A stretch of DNA of 64,000 nt, taken from Erysipelotrichaceae bacterium (GTDB lineage: Bacteria; Bacillota_I; Bacilli_A; Erysipelotrichales; Erysipelotrichaceae). The notes beneath the pieces were generated by a model that was not told the DNA's origin, made no database searches, and worked only from the letters and a program-made list of their open reading frames with translations. Positions 42,720 through 52,342 of the stretch are shown one piece after another. The stretch lies in NCBI GenBank assembly GCA_017431825.1, contig JAFRKI010000015.1, positions 1 through 64,000 on the forward strand, written 5' to 3'. Positions within the stretch are counted from its first letter, which is position 1. The number at the start of each line of letters is the position of its first letter. The position numbers and the translations under genes are program-made.

Positions 42720-43598
42720 ATGAGCGATTATGTTATTACGTGTTGTTCTACCGCCGATCTTACCGACAGGATGCATAAGGAAAGGGGAATTCCCTATGCC
42801 TGTTTCACCTTTGAAGCAGACGGCAAGACCTATAAAGATGATTATGGAATATCGTATCCGGCAGATAAATTCTTTGAAGACATCAGAAACGGCATGATGC
42901 CGATAACTTCTCAGGTAAACGAGGAAGCCTACAAGGAACTGTTCGAACCGATAATAAAGGAAGGAAAGGAAGTGCTGCACATCTGCCTTTCCAGCGGCAT
43001 CTCCGGTACCTATAATTCAGCCGTACTGGCTGCCGAAGATCTCAACTTCGTTTACGGCAAGAAGGTCCATGTAGTCGATTCATTATGCGCATCCAGCGGA
43101 TACGGCATGCTGGTGATCATGGCCAAGGACAATCAGGATAAGGGCATGTCCCTGGAAGAGAACCTCGAGTGGATCGAAGAAAACAAGCGCAGGATCATCC
43201 ACTGGTTCTTCTCCAGCGATCTGAGCTCTTTCATAAGAGGCGGCAGGATATCCAAGACGGCCGGCTTCTTCGGTTCCGTGCTGCAGATCTGTCCGGTGAT
43301 GTGCGTGTCTGATGCCGGAAAGCTGGAAGTTCTGGAAAAGACCAGGACCAAGAAGAAAGCATCCAGACAGATCGTCGACAACATGATCGCCGAGGTCGGC
43401 CCCGATTATGACGGCTACTGCTACATCTGCAACTCAGCCTGTCTTGAGGACGCCGAAAACATAAAGAAGATGCTGATGGAGGCGCTGCCTAAGCTTAAGG
43501 AAGTCCTCATCTTCAACATCGGCGGCGTCATCGGTTCCCATACCGGACCGGGCACCATCGCTTTGTTCTATTACGGAAAGAAGAGAGTAGTCGAATAA
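42720..43598 (+). CDS. DegV-family fatty-acid-binding protein
   Basis: 292 residues from ATG 42720, preceded by GAGAGGTG; an ATG five codons upstream overlaps that site. DegV motifs: ITCCSTADLT, MPITSQVNEEAY, LSSGISGTYNSA, VHVVDSLCASSGYG, FIRGGRISK and HTGPGTIALFYYG. Members bind a fatty acid and some (FakB) present it to the kinase FakA for phosphorylation. No fakA is in the window. Confidence 0.9.
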   Translation: MSDYVITCCSTADLTDRMHKERGIPYACFTFEADGKTYKDDYGISYPADKFFEDIRNGMMPITSQVNEEAYKELFEPIIKEGKEVLHICLSSGISGTYNSAVLAAEDLNFVYGKKVHVVDSLCASSGYGMLVIMAKDNQDKGMSLEENLEWIEENKRRIIHWFFSSDLSSFIRGGRISKTAGFFGSVLQICPVMCVSDAGKLEVLEKTRTKKKASRQIVDNMIAEVGPDYDGYCYICNSACLEDAENIKKMLMEALPKLKEVLIFNIGGVIGSHTGPGTIALFYYGKKRVVE

Positions 43599-43599
43599 G

Positions 43600-43624
43600 A
43601 AAGCGGACAGAAAGTCCGCTTTTA
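43600..43624 (+). terminator. Terminator after the DegV gene
   Basis: AAAGCGGAC and GTCCGCTTT pair around AGAAA, followed by TTAT. Confidence 0.85.
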
Positions 43625-43679
43625 TGTCCCGTTTATTGCCTGAATTCATGTGCAAATATATTTTGCCATCACAAAGTGA

Positions 43680-43685
43680 TAAACT
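43680..43685 (+). promoter_or_regulatory. -10 box of a leaderless transcript (ychF)
   Basis: TAAACT, AATAGT, ATG at 43692. No ribosome-site-like sequence lies before the ATG. Confidence 0.55.
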
Positions 43686-43691
43686 AATAGT

Positions 43692-44795
43692 ATGAGTCTG
43701 ACAGCAGGAATCGTAGGACTGCCGAATGTCGGCAAGTCCACCTTATTTAACGCCATAACCAATTCAAGAGTTGAAGCCGCCAACTATCCTTTTGCGACCA
43801 TCGAACCCAATGTGGGAGTTGTCGAAGTCAAGGATGAAAGGCTGACCAATCTTTCGAAACTCTTTGAACCGGAACGTACGATCTATACCACTTTTGAATT
43901 CACCGATATTGCGGGTCTGGTTAAGGGGGCCAGCACAGGTGAAGGCTTAGGCAACAAGTTCCTTGCCAACATCCGTCAGGTCGATGCGATCTGTCACGTG
44001 GTAAGATGCTTTGAAGACAGTGATATCCAGCACGTCTATAACCGGATCGATCCGATCGAGGATATCGAGATCATCAACTATGAACTTATCATGGCCGACA
44101 TGACGACCTGTGAGAACAGGATAGCCAAGGTCGAAAAGAAGGCCCAGACTTCCAAGGACAAGGATGCCGTCTTTGAGTACAACATCCTTACCAAAGTCCA
44201 CGACGCCTTAGGCAAGGGACAGCTGGTGAGGTCTCTGTCTTTCTCCGATACGGAAAAGGAATACATCAGAGGTTTTGAGTTCCTCACTTCCAAGCCGGTC
44301 ATCTATATCGCCAATATAAAGGAAGAGGAGATCAACGAACCGGAATCCAACCCTTATTACCTTAAGGTAAAGGAATATGCCGAAAAGGAAGGCAGTGAAG
44401 TCGTAGCCATTTCCGCCAGGATAGAAGAGGAACTGTCCGATCTCGACCGGGAAGAGAAACAGGCCTTCCTGGAAGACCTCGGCATCAGCAAGTCAGGTCT
44501 GGACGAACTGATACTCAAGGCCTACAAGACCCTGGGTCTTAAGACCTTCTTTACCGTAGGCAAGGACGAATGCCGCGGCTGGACTTTCAGGGAAGGAATG
44601 AAAGCGCCGGAATGTGCCGGCATCATCCACACCGATTTCCAGAGAGGTTTCATCAAGGCTGAAGTCTATACCTATGATGACATAATGGAGTATAAGAGCG
44701 AAGTAAAGCTTAAGGAAGTGGGCAGGATCCGTCAGGAAGGCAAGGAATACCTTGTGAAGGACGGAGACGTCATCTTCTTCAAGTTCAATGTATAA
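43692..44795 (+). CDS. ychF: YchF/OLA1-family ATPase
   Basis: 367 residues. P-loop GLPNVGKSTLFNAIT, switch EFTDIAGLVKGAS, and the C-terminal TGS-type domain (GKDECRGWTF, IIHTDFQRGFIKAEVYTYDD). A universally conserved ribosome-associated ATPase linked to stress response. It lies 5 bases before tilS. Confidence 0.96.
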   Translation: MSLTAGIVGLPNVGKSTLFNAITNSRVEAANYPFATIEPNVGVVEVKDERLTNLSKLFEPERTIYTTFEFTDIAGLVKGASTGEGLGNKFLANIRQVDAICHVVRCFEDSDIQHVYNRIDPIEDIEIINYELIMADMTTCENRIAKVEKKAQTSKDKDAVFEYNILTKVHDALGKGQLVRSLSFSDTEKEYIRGFEFLTSKPVIYIANIKEEEINEPESNPYYLKVKEYAEKEGSEVVAISARIEEELSDLDREEKQAFLEDLGISKSGLDELILKAYKTLGLKTFFTVGKDECRGWTFREGMKAPECAGIIHTDFQRGFIKAEVYTYDDIMEYKSEVKLKEVGRIRQEGKEYLVKDGDVIFFKFNV

Positions 44796-44800
44796 ACAGA

Positions 44801-45988
44801 ATGAAGACAGCTAAAAAACGCGTACTTGTAGCATGCAGCGGAGGGCCTGATTCGATGGCCCTTTTGGATATGGTCAAAGATGAATATGACGTCCATGTGG
44901 CTCATATCAATTACCACAAAAGAAGAACGGCCAACAGGGATGAAAGGATAGTAAGAGATTACTGTCATAAACATGACATTCCTTTCCATAAGAAGGATTA
45001 TAAAGATGATAAAAGTTCAGGAAACTTCCAGGACAAGGCCAGAGTCTTCCGTTATCTTTTCTTTGCGGAATGCATCAGGGAATATGGCCTTGAATGCGTG
45101 CTGGTAGCCCATCACCGGGATGACCTGATCGAGACCTATCTTCTGCAGAAGAAACGTAAAGGCGACGTGTCGTATTACGGACTTAAAAGGAACGTCGTCA
45201 TCAAGGACGTAAGGGTAAGCAGGCCTTTACTGAAATACACCAAAAAGGATCTGCTGGATTACTGCCATAAAAACGGTATCGGATACGGCATAGATGAATC
45301 CAATCTTTCCGATCTCTACACCCGCAACCGCATCAGACATGAACTGGTGGAGAAGATGAGTGACGATGATAAAAGAATCCTTATCCGGGAGATAAATGAA
45401 AAGAACCGGGTCCAGAAAGAGGCCATCAGGAAGGCAAAGGCATATCTTCAGAAAAGAAAGAAGATGCCCGTCAGAGAATTTCTGGATTATGACGATAAGG
45501 TAAGACTGTTACGGATCTTTCTGGATATCAATATATCTTCAAAGGAAGCCGAAGAGCTGATCAGACAGATCAGGGAAGCAGACAGCTTCGAAACACTCAT
45601 CAAAGATAAATATCTGGTAAAGGAATACAGCTATCTGGAGGTCTTCCCGAAAGAGGAGGACTACGTCTATCGTCTGGATGATATAAGATGCTTTAAGGAC
45701 AGGCATTTCAGACTGGCCAGAAAAGGCGGCCGCAAGGAAGGCGTATACGTCACTGAAGAAGATCTGCCTCTGACCGTCAGGAATTACAGGGAAGGCGATG
45801 CTATCTCGATGCGCTACGGCACCAAGAAGATCAGACGCTTCTTCATCGACAGCAAGATTTCTTCCAGGGAAAGAAAGACGTGGCCCGTCATGTGCAACAG
45901 CGAAGGAAACGTCATCCTGGTACCGGGTATCGGCTGTGACAGGCATCATTATAGGGAAAAATATAACCTATATATGTTAAAATTATAA
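44801..45988 (+). CDS. tilS: tRNA(Ile)-lysidine synthase TilS
   Basis: 395 residues. PP-loop VACSGGPDSMALL, HIHY-region VAHINYHKRRTANRDE, VLVAHHRDDLIETYLL, and a C-terminal substrate-binding domain. It converts C34 to lysidine in tRNA-Ile(CAU) so that it reads AUA. It is shorter than many TilS and has no clear ribosome site, so translation may depend on coupling with ychF. The 3' end contains the -10 box for hpt. Confidence 0.92.
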   Translation: MKTAKKRVLVACSGGPDSMALLDMVKDEYDVHVAHINYHKRRTANRDERIVRDYCHKHDIPFHKKDYKDDKSSGNFQDKARVFRYLFFAECIREYGLECVLVAHHRDDLIETYLLQKKRKGDVSYYGLKRNVVIKDVRVSRPLLKYTKKDLLDYCHKNGIGYGIDESNLSDLYTRNRIRHELVEKMSDDDKRILIREINEKNRVQKEAIRKAKAYLQKRKKMPVREFLDYDDKVRLLRIFLDINISSKEAEELIRQIREADSFETLIKDKYLVKEYSYLEVFPKEEDYVYRLDDIRCFKDRHFRLARKGGRKEGVYVTEEDLPLTVRNYREGDAISMRYGTKKIRRFFIDSKISSRERKTWPVMCNSEGNVILVPGIGCDRHHYREKYNLYMLKL

Positions 45989-46002
45989 TATTACGTCGGA
46001 GG
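45984..46002 (+). promoter_or_regulatory. -10 box and ribosome site of hpt-ftsH
   Basis: TATAAT (45984-45989) overlaps the tilS stop, and GGAGG (45998-46002) lies before the hpt ATG. The -35 is weak, so read-through from tilS may also supply hpt. Confidence 0.45.
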
Positions 46003-46010
46003 TAAAGGTT

Positions 46011-46547
46011 ATGCATAAGGATGTTGCGGAGATTTTAGTAAGTGAAGAACAGATACAGGAACGCTGCAAGGAGCTCGGTAAAGAACTGAGCGATTATTAC
46101 CGTGAAAGAAACTCGGTACCGATGCTGGTGGGCCTGCTCAAGGGTTCCGTTCCTTTCCTGGTAGATCTTATCAAGAGGATGGACATCGATGTGGAAATAG
46201 ATTTCATGGACGTATCCAGCTATGCGGGTACCAATTCGGTCGAAGTAAGGATCCTCAAGGATATCGAATCGAGCGTTGCCGACAAGGACGTGCTGGTCAT
46301 CGAAGATATCGTAGATACCGGCAAGACTCTGGAGAAGGTCTGTGAGATCTTAAGATCCAAAGGCGCCAGAGAAGTAAAGATAGCTACTCTGCTGGACAAG
46401 CCGGGAGGAAGAAAGGTCGATACCATCGTACCGGACTATGTCGGCTTCAGCGTCCCTAACAAGTTCGTCATCGGTTATGGACTGGATTATAACCAGAAAT
46501 ACCGTAACCTTCCATATGTGGGAGTAATAAAAGAAGAAGCTATCTGA
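46011..46547 (+). CDS. hpt: Hypoxanthine phosphoribosyltransferase
   Basis: 178 residues. PRPP-binding VLVIEDIVDTGKTLEKV, the flexible-loop Ser/Tyr in VSSYAGT, and C-terminal VGYGLDYNQKYRNLPYVGV. It salvages hypoxanthine and guanine. The tilS-hpt-ftsH order is conserved in Bacillota. Confidence 0.96.
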   Translation: MHKDVAEILVSEEQIQERCKELGKELSDYYRERNSVPMLVGLLKGSVPFLVDLIKRMDIDVEIDFMDVSSYAGTNSVEVRILKDIESSVADKDVLVIEDIVDTGKTLEKVCEILRSKGAREVKIATLLDKPGGRKVDTIVPDYVGFSVPNKFVIGYGLDYNQKYRNLPYVGVIKEEAI

Positions 46548-46558
46548 GGAGGTATTTA

Positions 46559-48571
46559 ATGAATAATCCTAACAACAAGAACAACCGTAACGGAAGACAG
46601 GGATTCTCCAATATAATCCCTTATCTTCTGGTTGCCATATTCCTGGGACTGATGCTGTTTTCCAATCCGAATCAGCAGACAGCTTCCACCAGCATCGATT
46701 ATGTTCAGCTGAACAAGCTGCTGAATTCAGGAAAGAAGTTCAATGATGCCAAGGTCTATGTGGACTACAACACCATCACCGTTACCGGTTCCTATACCGA
46801 AAACAACAACGACGTATCCTTTACGGCGGTAGTCCCTAATACCGATGCCGAGATCGATGAGATCATCGCCAAGCTGGAAAACAAGACCAGCAGTATCACG
46901 GTAGTCGACGCCAACCAGTCGAGTGCCTGGCTTAGCATCCTGACATCGCTGCTGCCGATAATGCTGTTTGCGGGCGTGGGACTTTTCATCGTCAACCGGA
47001 TGGCTTCCCAGAGCGGAAACCGTCAGGCCTTCGATTTCTCCAAATCAAGAGCCCGTAAGGAAGACAACATCAGAGTCAGATTCTCCGATGTTGCGGGATG
47101 TGAAGAAGAAAAGGAAGAGATGGCCGAGATCATCGAGTATCTCAAGACGCCTAAGAAGTTTGCGGCCATGGGCGCCCGTATCCCTAAGGGCATCCTCATG
47201 GTAGGTTCTCCGGGTACCGGTAAGACCCTGCTGGCCAAGGCCGTTGCCGGTGAAGCGGACGTACCGTTTTATTCCATATCCGGTTCGGATTTCGTAGAAA
47301 TGTTCGTCGGTGTCGGTGCCAGCCGTGTAAGAGACATGTTCAAGAACGCCAAGGCCACTGCGCCTTGTATGATATTCATCGATGAGATCGATGCTGTCGG
47401 CCGACAGAGAGGTGCCGGCATGGGCGGCGGCCATGATGAAAGGGAACAGACCCTCAATCAGCTGCTGGTCGAAATGGACGGCATGTCCGACAACTCGGGC
47501 ATCGTAGTCATCGCTGCCACCAACAGACCTGACGTACTTGATCCAGCCCTGCTCAGACCGGGACGTTTCGACCGTCAGATCACCGTATCCCTGCCTGACT
47601 TAAAGGGAAGGGAAATGATCCTCAAGGTCCATGCCCGCAACAAAAAACTTGCCGATAATGTCGATCTCGAGGCTCTGGCCAGAAGGACTCCGGGCTTCTC
47701 GGGTGCCGATCTGGAAAACGTCCTCAATGAGGCAGCCATCCTGGCCGTCAGAAATCATAGGGACAGGATCGAGACCGAACAGATCGATGAAGCCATCGAC
47801 AGAGTCATGATGGGACCGGCCAAGAAGTCCAGGACTTATGATGAGCACACCAAGAAACTGGTAGCTTATCACGAAGCCGGACACGCCATCGTCGGACTCA
47901 ATCTTCCGGACGGCGCCATCGTTCAGAAGGTCACCATCATACCGCGAGGCAATGCGGGCGGTTATAACCTCATTACTCCAAGAAAAGAGAAGATCCTCAA
48001 TACCCGTAAGGAACTTTATGATACGATCACTTCCTACATGGGCGGCAGAGCTGCCGAAGAGATCTTCTTCGACGATATCTCGACCGGTGCCAGCGGCGAT
48101 ATCCAGGCAGCGACCAGGATCGCCAAGGACATGGTCACCACCTACGGCATGTCCGAACTGGGTCCTATCCAGTATGACAGCGGCAACGGTACGGTCTTCC
48201 TCGGCAGAGACTACAATTCGCCATCCAACGCTTCCAGCCAGGTAGCTTATGAAATAGATACCGAAGTAAGGAAGATCATCGATCACTGTCATGCGGAAGC
48301 CGTTAAGATCATCAAAGATAACAAGAAAGATCTCATCAAGCTGGCGGAGGCCCTGATGGCCCGTGAAACACTGACGGCCGAAGAGATCAATGATATCTTA
48401 GACGACAAGCTGATCGTAGAGGAAGGCATCCTCAAGAAGGCTCCTGAACAAGTCAAAAAGGAGACAGCCAGAAAAGTCGTTGCGAAGGCTGAAAAGGTGA
48501 GCAGAAAGAAGGCTGCCGTGAAAAAGACCGTCGAAAAGAAGACGGCTGCCAAAGCAGCATCCAAGAAATAA
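46559..48571 (+). CDS. ftsH: ATP-dependent zinc metalloprotease FtsH
   Basis: 670 residues. Two N-terminal membrane helices ([37 protein letters not shown]) flank an outer domain. AAA+ domain: Walker [14 protein letters not shown], Walker [34 protein letters not shown]. Zn protease HEAGHAI. The last about 30 residues are unusually rich in Lys and Ala ([15 protein letters not shown]), a basic tail absent from textbook FtsH. GAGG precedes the ATG. It degrades damaged and regulatory membrane proteins. Confidence 0.96.
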   Translation: MNNPNNKNNRNGRQGFSNIIPYLLVAIFLGLMLFSNPNQQTASTSIDYVQLNKLLNSGKKFNDAKVYVDYNTITVTGSYTENNNDVSFTAVVPNTDAEIDEIIAKLENKTSSITVVDANQSSAWLSILTSLLPIMLFAGVGLFIVNRMASQSGNRQAFDFSKSRARKEDNIRVRFSDVAGCEEEKEEMAEIIEYLKTPKKFAAMGARIPKGILMVGSPGTGKTLLAKAVAGEADVPFYSISGSDFVEMFVGVGASRVRDMFKNAKATAPCMIFIDEIDAVGRQRGAGMGGGHDEREQTLNQLLVEMDGMSDNSGIVVIAATNRPDVLDPALLRPGRFDRQITVSLPDLKGREMILKVHARNKKLADNVDLEALARRTPGFSGADLENVLNEAAILAVRNHRDRIETEQIDEAIDRVMMGPAKKSRTYDEHTKKLVAYHEAGHAIVGLNLPDGAIVQKVTIIPRGNAGGYNLITPRKEKILNTRKELYDTITSYMGGRAAEEIFFDDISTGASGDIQAATRIAKDMVTTYGMSELGPIQYDSGNGTVFLGRDYNSPSNASSQVAYEIDTEVRKIIDHCHAEAVKIIKDNKKDLIKLAEALMARETLTAEEINDILDDKLIVEEGILKKAPEQVKKETARKVVAKAEKVSRKKAAVKKTVEKKTAAKAASKK

Positions 48572-48575
48572 ATGC

Positions 48576-48605
48576 AAAGCCGGTCAGATGACCGGCTTTT
48601 CTTAT
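48576..48605 (+). terminator. Terminator after ftsH
   Basis: AAGCCGGTCA-GA-TGACCGGCTT followed by TTCTT: a strong 10-bp stem. Confidence 0.85.
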
Positions 48606-48640
48606 CTTTGACTGTACTCTCCCAAACGGGGCAATGATGG

Positions 48641-48646
48641 TAGAAT
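48641..48646 (+). promoter_or_regulatory. -10 box of a leaderless transcript (hslO)
   Basis: TAGAAT with an upstream TGG (extended -10), then AGAAAC and ATG at 48653. No ribosome site is present. Confidence 0.6.
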
Positions 48647-48652
48647 AGAAAC

Positions 48653-49531
48653 ATGGAAAGCAGGATCATTATCGGTACCGCTCTAGATAAGCATGTGAGG
48701 TTTTATCTGGGCGATACCACGAAAATGGTAGAAGATGCCCGGCAGATCCATGACTGCTGGCCGACTTCGCTGGCGGCTCTTGGCAGAGTCATGTCGGTAA
48801 CGGCCTGTATGGGTTTGAGACAGAAGGCTGAAGGCGAATCGATAACTTCGACCATCAACGGCGGCGGAGCCATCGGCACGATCATGGTGACGGCTGACAG
48901 CGAAGGCAACGTCAAGGGTTTTGTCGGTGATAACCACATCTATTTAAAATACAACGATTCGGGTAAGCTGGCGGTAGGTCTGGCAGTAGGTACAGACGGC
49001 TATCTTAAGGTATTAAGGAGCCTTAAGCTGAAGACTGACTACACCAGTCAGGTCGCATTGCAAAGCGGAGAGATCGGCGATGATTTTGCGTACTATTTCT
49101 CCGTTTCCGAACAGACCCCGACCATCGTTTCGGTAGGCGTGCTGGTGGATACCGATTATTCCTGCAAGGCTGCCGGCGTGCTGCTTATCGAACTGCTTCC
49201 GGGTCACAGCGAAAGCGACATCGCATATCTTGAAGATCTTGCGTCAAAGCTGGAGCCGATATCATCGGTCATCGACAGAGACAATGATCTTGAAAAATAC
49301 ATAAAGACACTGTTTGCGGACGCGGAGATACTGGAAGAAGCGGAAGTGCGTTTCAGGTGTAACTGCTCAAGAGAAAAGTTCCTGGCCAATCTTCTAACCC
49401 TGTCCAAGGAAGATCTTCTGGAAGTGACCAAAGACGATAGGATCGAAGTAAAATGCGAGTTCTGTGAAAAGGTCTATACATACGGCGAAGAAGACATCAG
49501 GCTTTTAATGAAATATGCTGAAAATAGGTAA
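48653..49531 (+). CDS. hslO: Redox-regulated chaperone Hsp33
   Basis: 292 residues. The C-terminal zinc switch is complete: RCNC (CxC) and CEFC (CxxC). N-terminal domain motifs include RQIHDCWPTSLAALGR, GGGAIGTIMVTAD and VKGFVGDN. It becomes an active holdase when its cysteines are oxidised. It overlaps dusB by 17 bases. Confidence 0.95.
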   Translation: MESRIIIGTALDKHVRFYLGDTTKMVEDARQIHDCWPTSLAALGRVMSVTACMGLRQKAEGESITSTINGGGAIGTIMVTADSEGNVKGFVGDNHIYLKYNDSGKLAVGLAVGTDGYLKVLRSLKLKTDYTSQVALQSGEIGDDFAYYFSVSEQTPTIVSVGVLVDTDYSCKAAGVLLIELLPGHSESDIAYLEDLASKLEPISSVIDRDNDLEKYIKTLFADAEILEEAEVRFRCNCSREKFLANLLTLSKEDLLEVTKDDRIEVKCEFCEKVYTYGEEDIRLLMKYAENR

Positions 49532-50480
49532 CGTAAAGATAAGAAAGCCGGTCTTCGTGGCGCCGCTGGCCGGTATCAGCAATGAGGCCTACCGGAAGCT
49601 GTGCATGGACTTCGGAGCCGGCATCGTCTACAGCGAAATGCTTTCGGACAAAGCTATTTTTTATCACAACGAAAAGACGAAAGGAATGCTGGAGTTCGGG
49701 GACATTCATCCAAGTGTCATGCAGATATTCGGATCGGACCCGAAGACGATGGCCAATGCCGCCAGGGTAGCCGATGAAGTGAACTGCGACATCGTCGATA
49801 TCAATATGGGCTGTCCGGTCATGAAGGTCATCAAGACCGGAGCCGGCAGCGCCCTGATGAGGGATGAAGACCTGGCCGTTAAAGTGACCAGGGCGGTCAT
49901 CGAAAACACCCGCAAGCCGGTCACCGTCAAAATGCGGCTCGGCTACGATGCCAGACATCTCAACTATCTGTCCTTGTCAAAGAAACTTGAAGATGTCGGC
50001 GTCAGCGCCATCACCCTTCATGCGCGTACCCGGACGCAGATGTATGAAGGGAAGGCCAGCTGGGAACATGTGAAGATACTTCATGAAAACCTTCATATTC
50101 CGGTCATCGGCAACGGCGATATCAGGACGCTTGATGACTACATCAGGCACAAAGACGATTGCGATGCCGTCATGATCGGCAGAGGCTTAGTGGGCAATCC
50201 CTTCCTCATAAGAGAAATCAATGACTACGAAAAGGGAAAAGAGATAAAAGAAGTAACTTACAGGGAAAAGATAAAAGCCTGTTTAAAACATACCAAAAGC
50301 CTAGTAGAATTAAAGGGAGAACATATCGCCATCAGAGAGATGCGCGGGATCGCTCCTCATTACATAGCAGGCTTATACGGCAGCACTGTCTATAAGAACA
50401 GAATGGCTAAAGTAAGCACCTACAAAGAGCTGGAAGAGCTCTTGAACGAATATCAGAAAGTACTTAAGGAGGCACTATGA
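49515..50480 (+). CDS. dusB: tRNA-dihydrouridine synthase DusB
   Basis: 321 residues. FMN barrel: APLAGISNEAYRKLC, SEMLSDKAI, the catalytic Cys in NMGCPVMKVIKTGAGSALM, HARTRTQMYEG, GNGDIRTLDD and IGRGLVGNPF. It reduces uridines in the tRNA D-loop. It overlaps hslO upstream and, by four bases, the DUF885 lipoprotein downstream. Confidence 0.94.
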   Translation: MLKIGNVKIRKPVFVAPLAGISNEAYRKLCMDFGAGIVYSEMLSDKAIFYHNEKTKGMLEFGDIHPSVMQIFGSDPKTMANAARVADEVNCDIVDINMGCPVMKVIKTGAGSALMRDEDLAVKVTRAVIENTRKPVTVKMRLGYDARHLNYLSLSKKLEDVGVSAITLHARTRTQMYEGKASWEHVKILHENLHIPVIGNGDIRTLDDYIRHKDDCDAVMIGRGLVGNPFLIREINDYEKGKEIKEVTYREKIKACLKHTKSLVELKGEHIAIREMRGIAPHYIAGLYGSTVYKNRMAKVSTYKELEELLNEYQKVLKEAL

Positions 50481-52342
50481 AAAAACTTTTAGCGATATTA
50501 ATGGTAATGCTGATCGTCCTGTCAGGATGTGCAAAAGGTTCAGGCGACAACGGAAGAAACAGGGACAGTATCGACAACAACAACGTCAACCGCGTAGTCA
50601 ACGGCAATGACCTCAGCGGCAAGGACTACATCGATCTTCTGAAGAACTACGTTGTCAGATACAAGAACAAGGAAAACACCACTGACAACAAGGAATTCGA
50701 TGAATTCCTGGATCAGATCTTCATCGAAGGCATGGAAGCCGATTATCTTTCCATGCACTATACGGTCATCGACTACAAGTCCTACGGCATCGAAAAACCG
50801 GAACTGACGGTAGGCAGCGTCGAATATGCCGATGATCCGGATATCTCCGATTATGTGGACCAGATCGAAAGACTGCAGAGCTTTGATTACGACTCCCTGT
50901 CCTACAGACAGCAGTATGACTATGAGGTACTTGAGTATTCCTTACTGGAAACTCTGGCCGGCACGATGTATTCAAAATATGACCAACTCTTTACCGGCGG
51001 TACCGATACCTTCTCCAACATCATCACCAACTTCGATGAATTCATTTTCTATGACAAGGAAATGGTAGACGACTATATGGTCCTGCTGGCTGATGTCGAC
51101 AGATACATCGAAGACTGCTATACCTATACGGCCAAACAGGCTGAAAACGGTCTCTATATGACCGATTACTCCATCGACTATGCTCTGGATTATGTGGACG
51201 GCTACTGTTCAAAAGTCGACGACAACACTCTGATCACATCCTTCAACAATCGTATCGAAGAAGCCGATTTCCTGAGTGCTGAAGAAAAGGAAGCCTACAA
51301 GGCTCAGAATGAAAAGATCGTCAAGGAAGAGATCATTCCTGTATATTCCAAGGCCTTTGACGAATTCGAAAAATACTACGGCAAGGCTACCGTCGATACC
51401 AACAGACTGAACAATATCGACAAGGATTATGCCGAACTGGTATTCATCCTCAATTCATCCAATAATATCCCGGTAGAGGATATGCTGGAAGATGCCAAGG
51501 AAAGAATGGACGATTATATCGCCCTGTTCAATACGGCTGTCGAAGACCAGGACAACATCAATGACTTCTACAGCGTCTACTACGGCACGATCGAACCGTT
51601 AGGCGGCTCCAATGAAGACATTCTGGAATTCCTGGCCAATAACTACAGCAAGAACTATCCGGATGTAGGCAAGATCAACTACAACATTTCCTATCTCGAT
51701 GCATCGAGTGCATCCGATTCGATTATCGCCTACTACATGCCTTCACCGCTGGATGATCTGAGCCAGAACGTCATCAGAGTCAATCCTAACAACACCGGTG
51801 ACGACTATCTCAATTCCTATTCCACGATAGCTCATGAAGGCATTCCGGGACACCTCTACGAGCATGTCCATTACTATTTGACTGAACCTCATAACTTCAG
51901 AAGCACCCAGTCCTTTATCGGCTATACCGAAGGCTTCGCCTGCTACTCACAGACCAATGCCTTTGATTATCTGCCGGTATCCAAGGGCTGCAAGGACATC
52001 ATGTTCCTGCAGGATTTCGGAAGCTATATCCTGGTCGCCATCATCGACATGGGCGTCAACTGCTTCAACTGGAGCGAGGATGACGTAGCCCAGTACATGA
52101 ACGAAGCCGGATACAACGGCGACTATGCTGCCGAACTGATGGAAGATGTTATCGACAGAGTCGGTGTCTTCAACAGATACGGTATCGGTTTCCTGAACTT
52201 CAGAGCCCTGCATGACTACGCAACGGATGCTTTAGGCGACAAGTTCGACGAAGTTGCCTTCAATACCGCCATCACCAATAACGGACCATTGCCGTTCAAT
52301 ATCCTGAAAGAGGAAGTAAACGAATACATCTATGGCGAATAA
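50477..52342 (+). CDS. DUF885-family lipoprotein, putative metallopeptidase
   Basis: 621 residues. Signal MKKLLAILMVMLIVLSGC with lipobox LSGC, then an Asn/Asp-rich spacer and a large helical DUF885 domain. The metal motif HEGIPGHLYEHV (HExxxH) and a downstream Glu in GYTEGFACYSQ are intact, so zinc-dependent peptidase activity outside the membrane is likely. ATGA overlap with dusB; the GT4 gene starts 11 bases before its stop. Confidence 0.85.
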   Translation: MKKLLAILMVMLIVLSGCAKGSGDNGRNRDSIDNNNVNRVVNGNDLSGKDYIDLLKNYVVRYKNKENTTDNKEFDEFLDQIFIEGMEADYLSMHYTVIDYKSYGIEKPELTVGSVEYADDPDISDYVDQIERLQSFDYDSLSYRQQYDYEVLEYSLLETLAGTMYSKYDQLFTGGTDTFSNIITNFDEFIFYDKEMVDDYMVLLADVDRYIEDCYTYTAKQAENGLYMTDYSIDYALDYVDGYCSKVDDNTLITSFNNRIEEADFLSAEEKEAYKAQNEKIVKEEIIPVYSKAFDEFEKYYGKATVDTNRLNNIDKDYAELVFILNSSNNIPVEDMLEDAKERMDDYIALFNTAVEDQDNINDFYSVYYGTIEPLGGSNEDILEFLANNYSKNYPDVGKINYNISYLDASSASDSIIAYYMPSPLDDLSQNVIRVNPNNTGDDYLNSYSTIAHEGIPGHLYEHVHYYLTEPHNFRSTQSFIGYTEGFACYSQTNAFDYLPVSKGCKDIMFLQDFGSYILVAIIDMGVNCFNWSEDDVAQYMNEAGYNGDYAAELMEDVIDRVGVFNRYGIGFLNFRALHDYATDALGDKFDEVAFNTAITNNGPLPFNILKEEVNEYIYGE

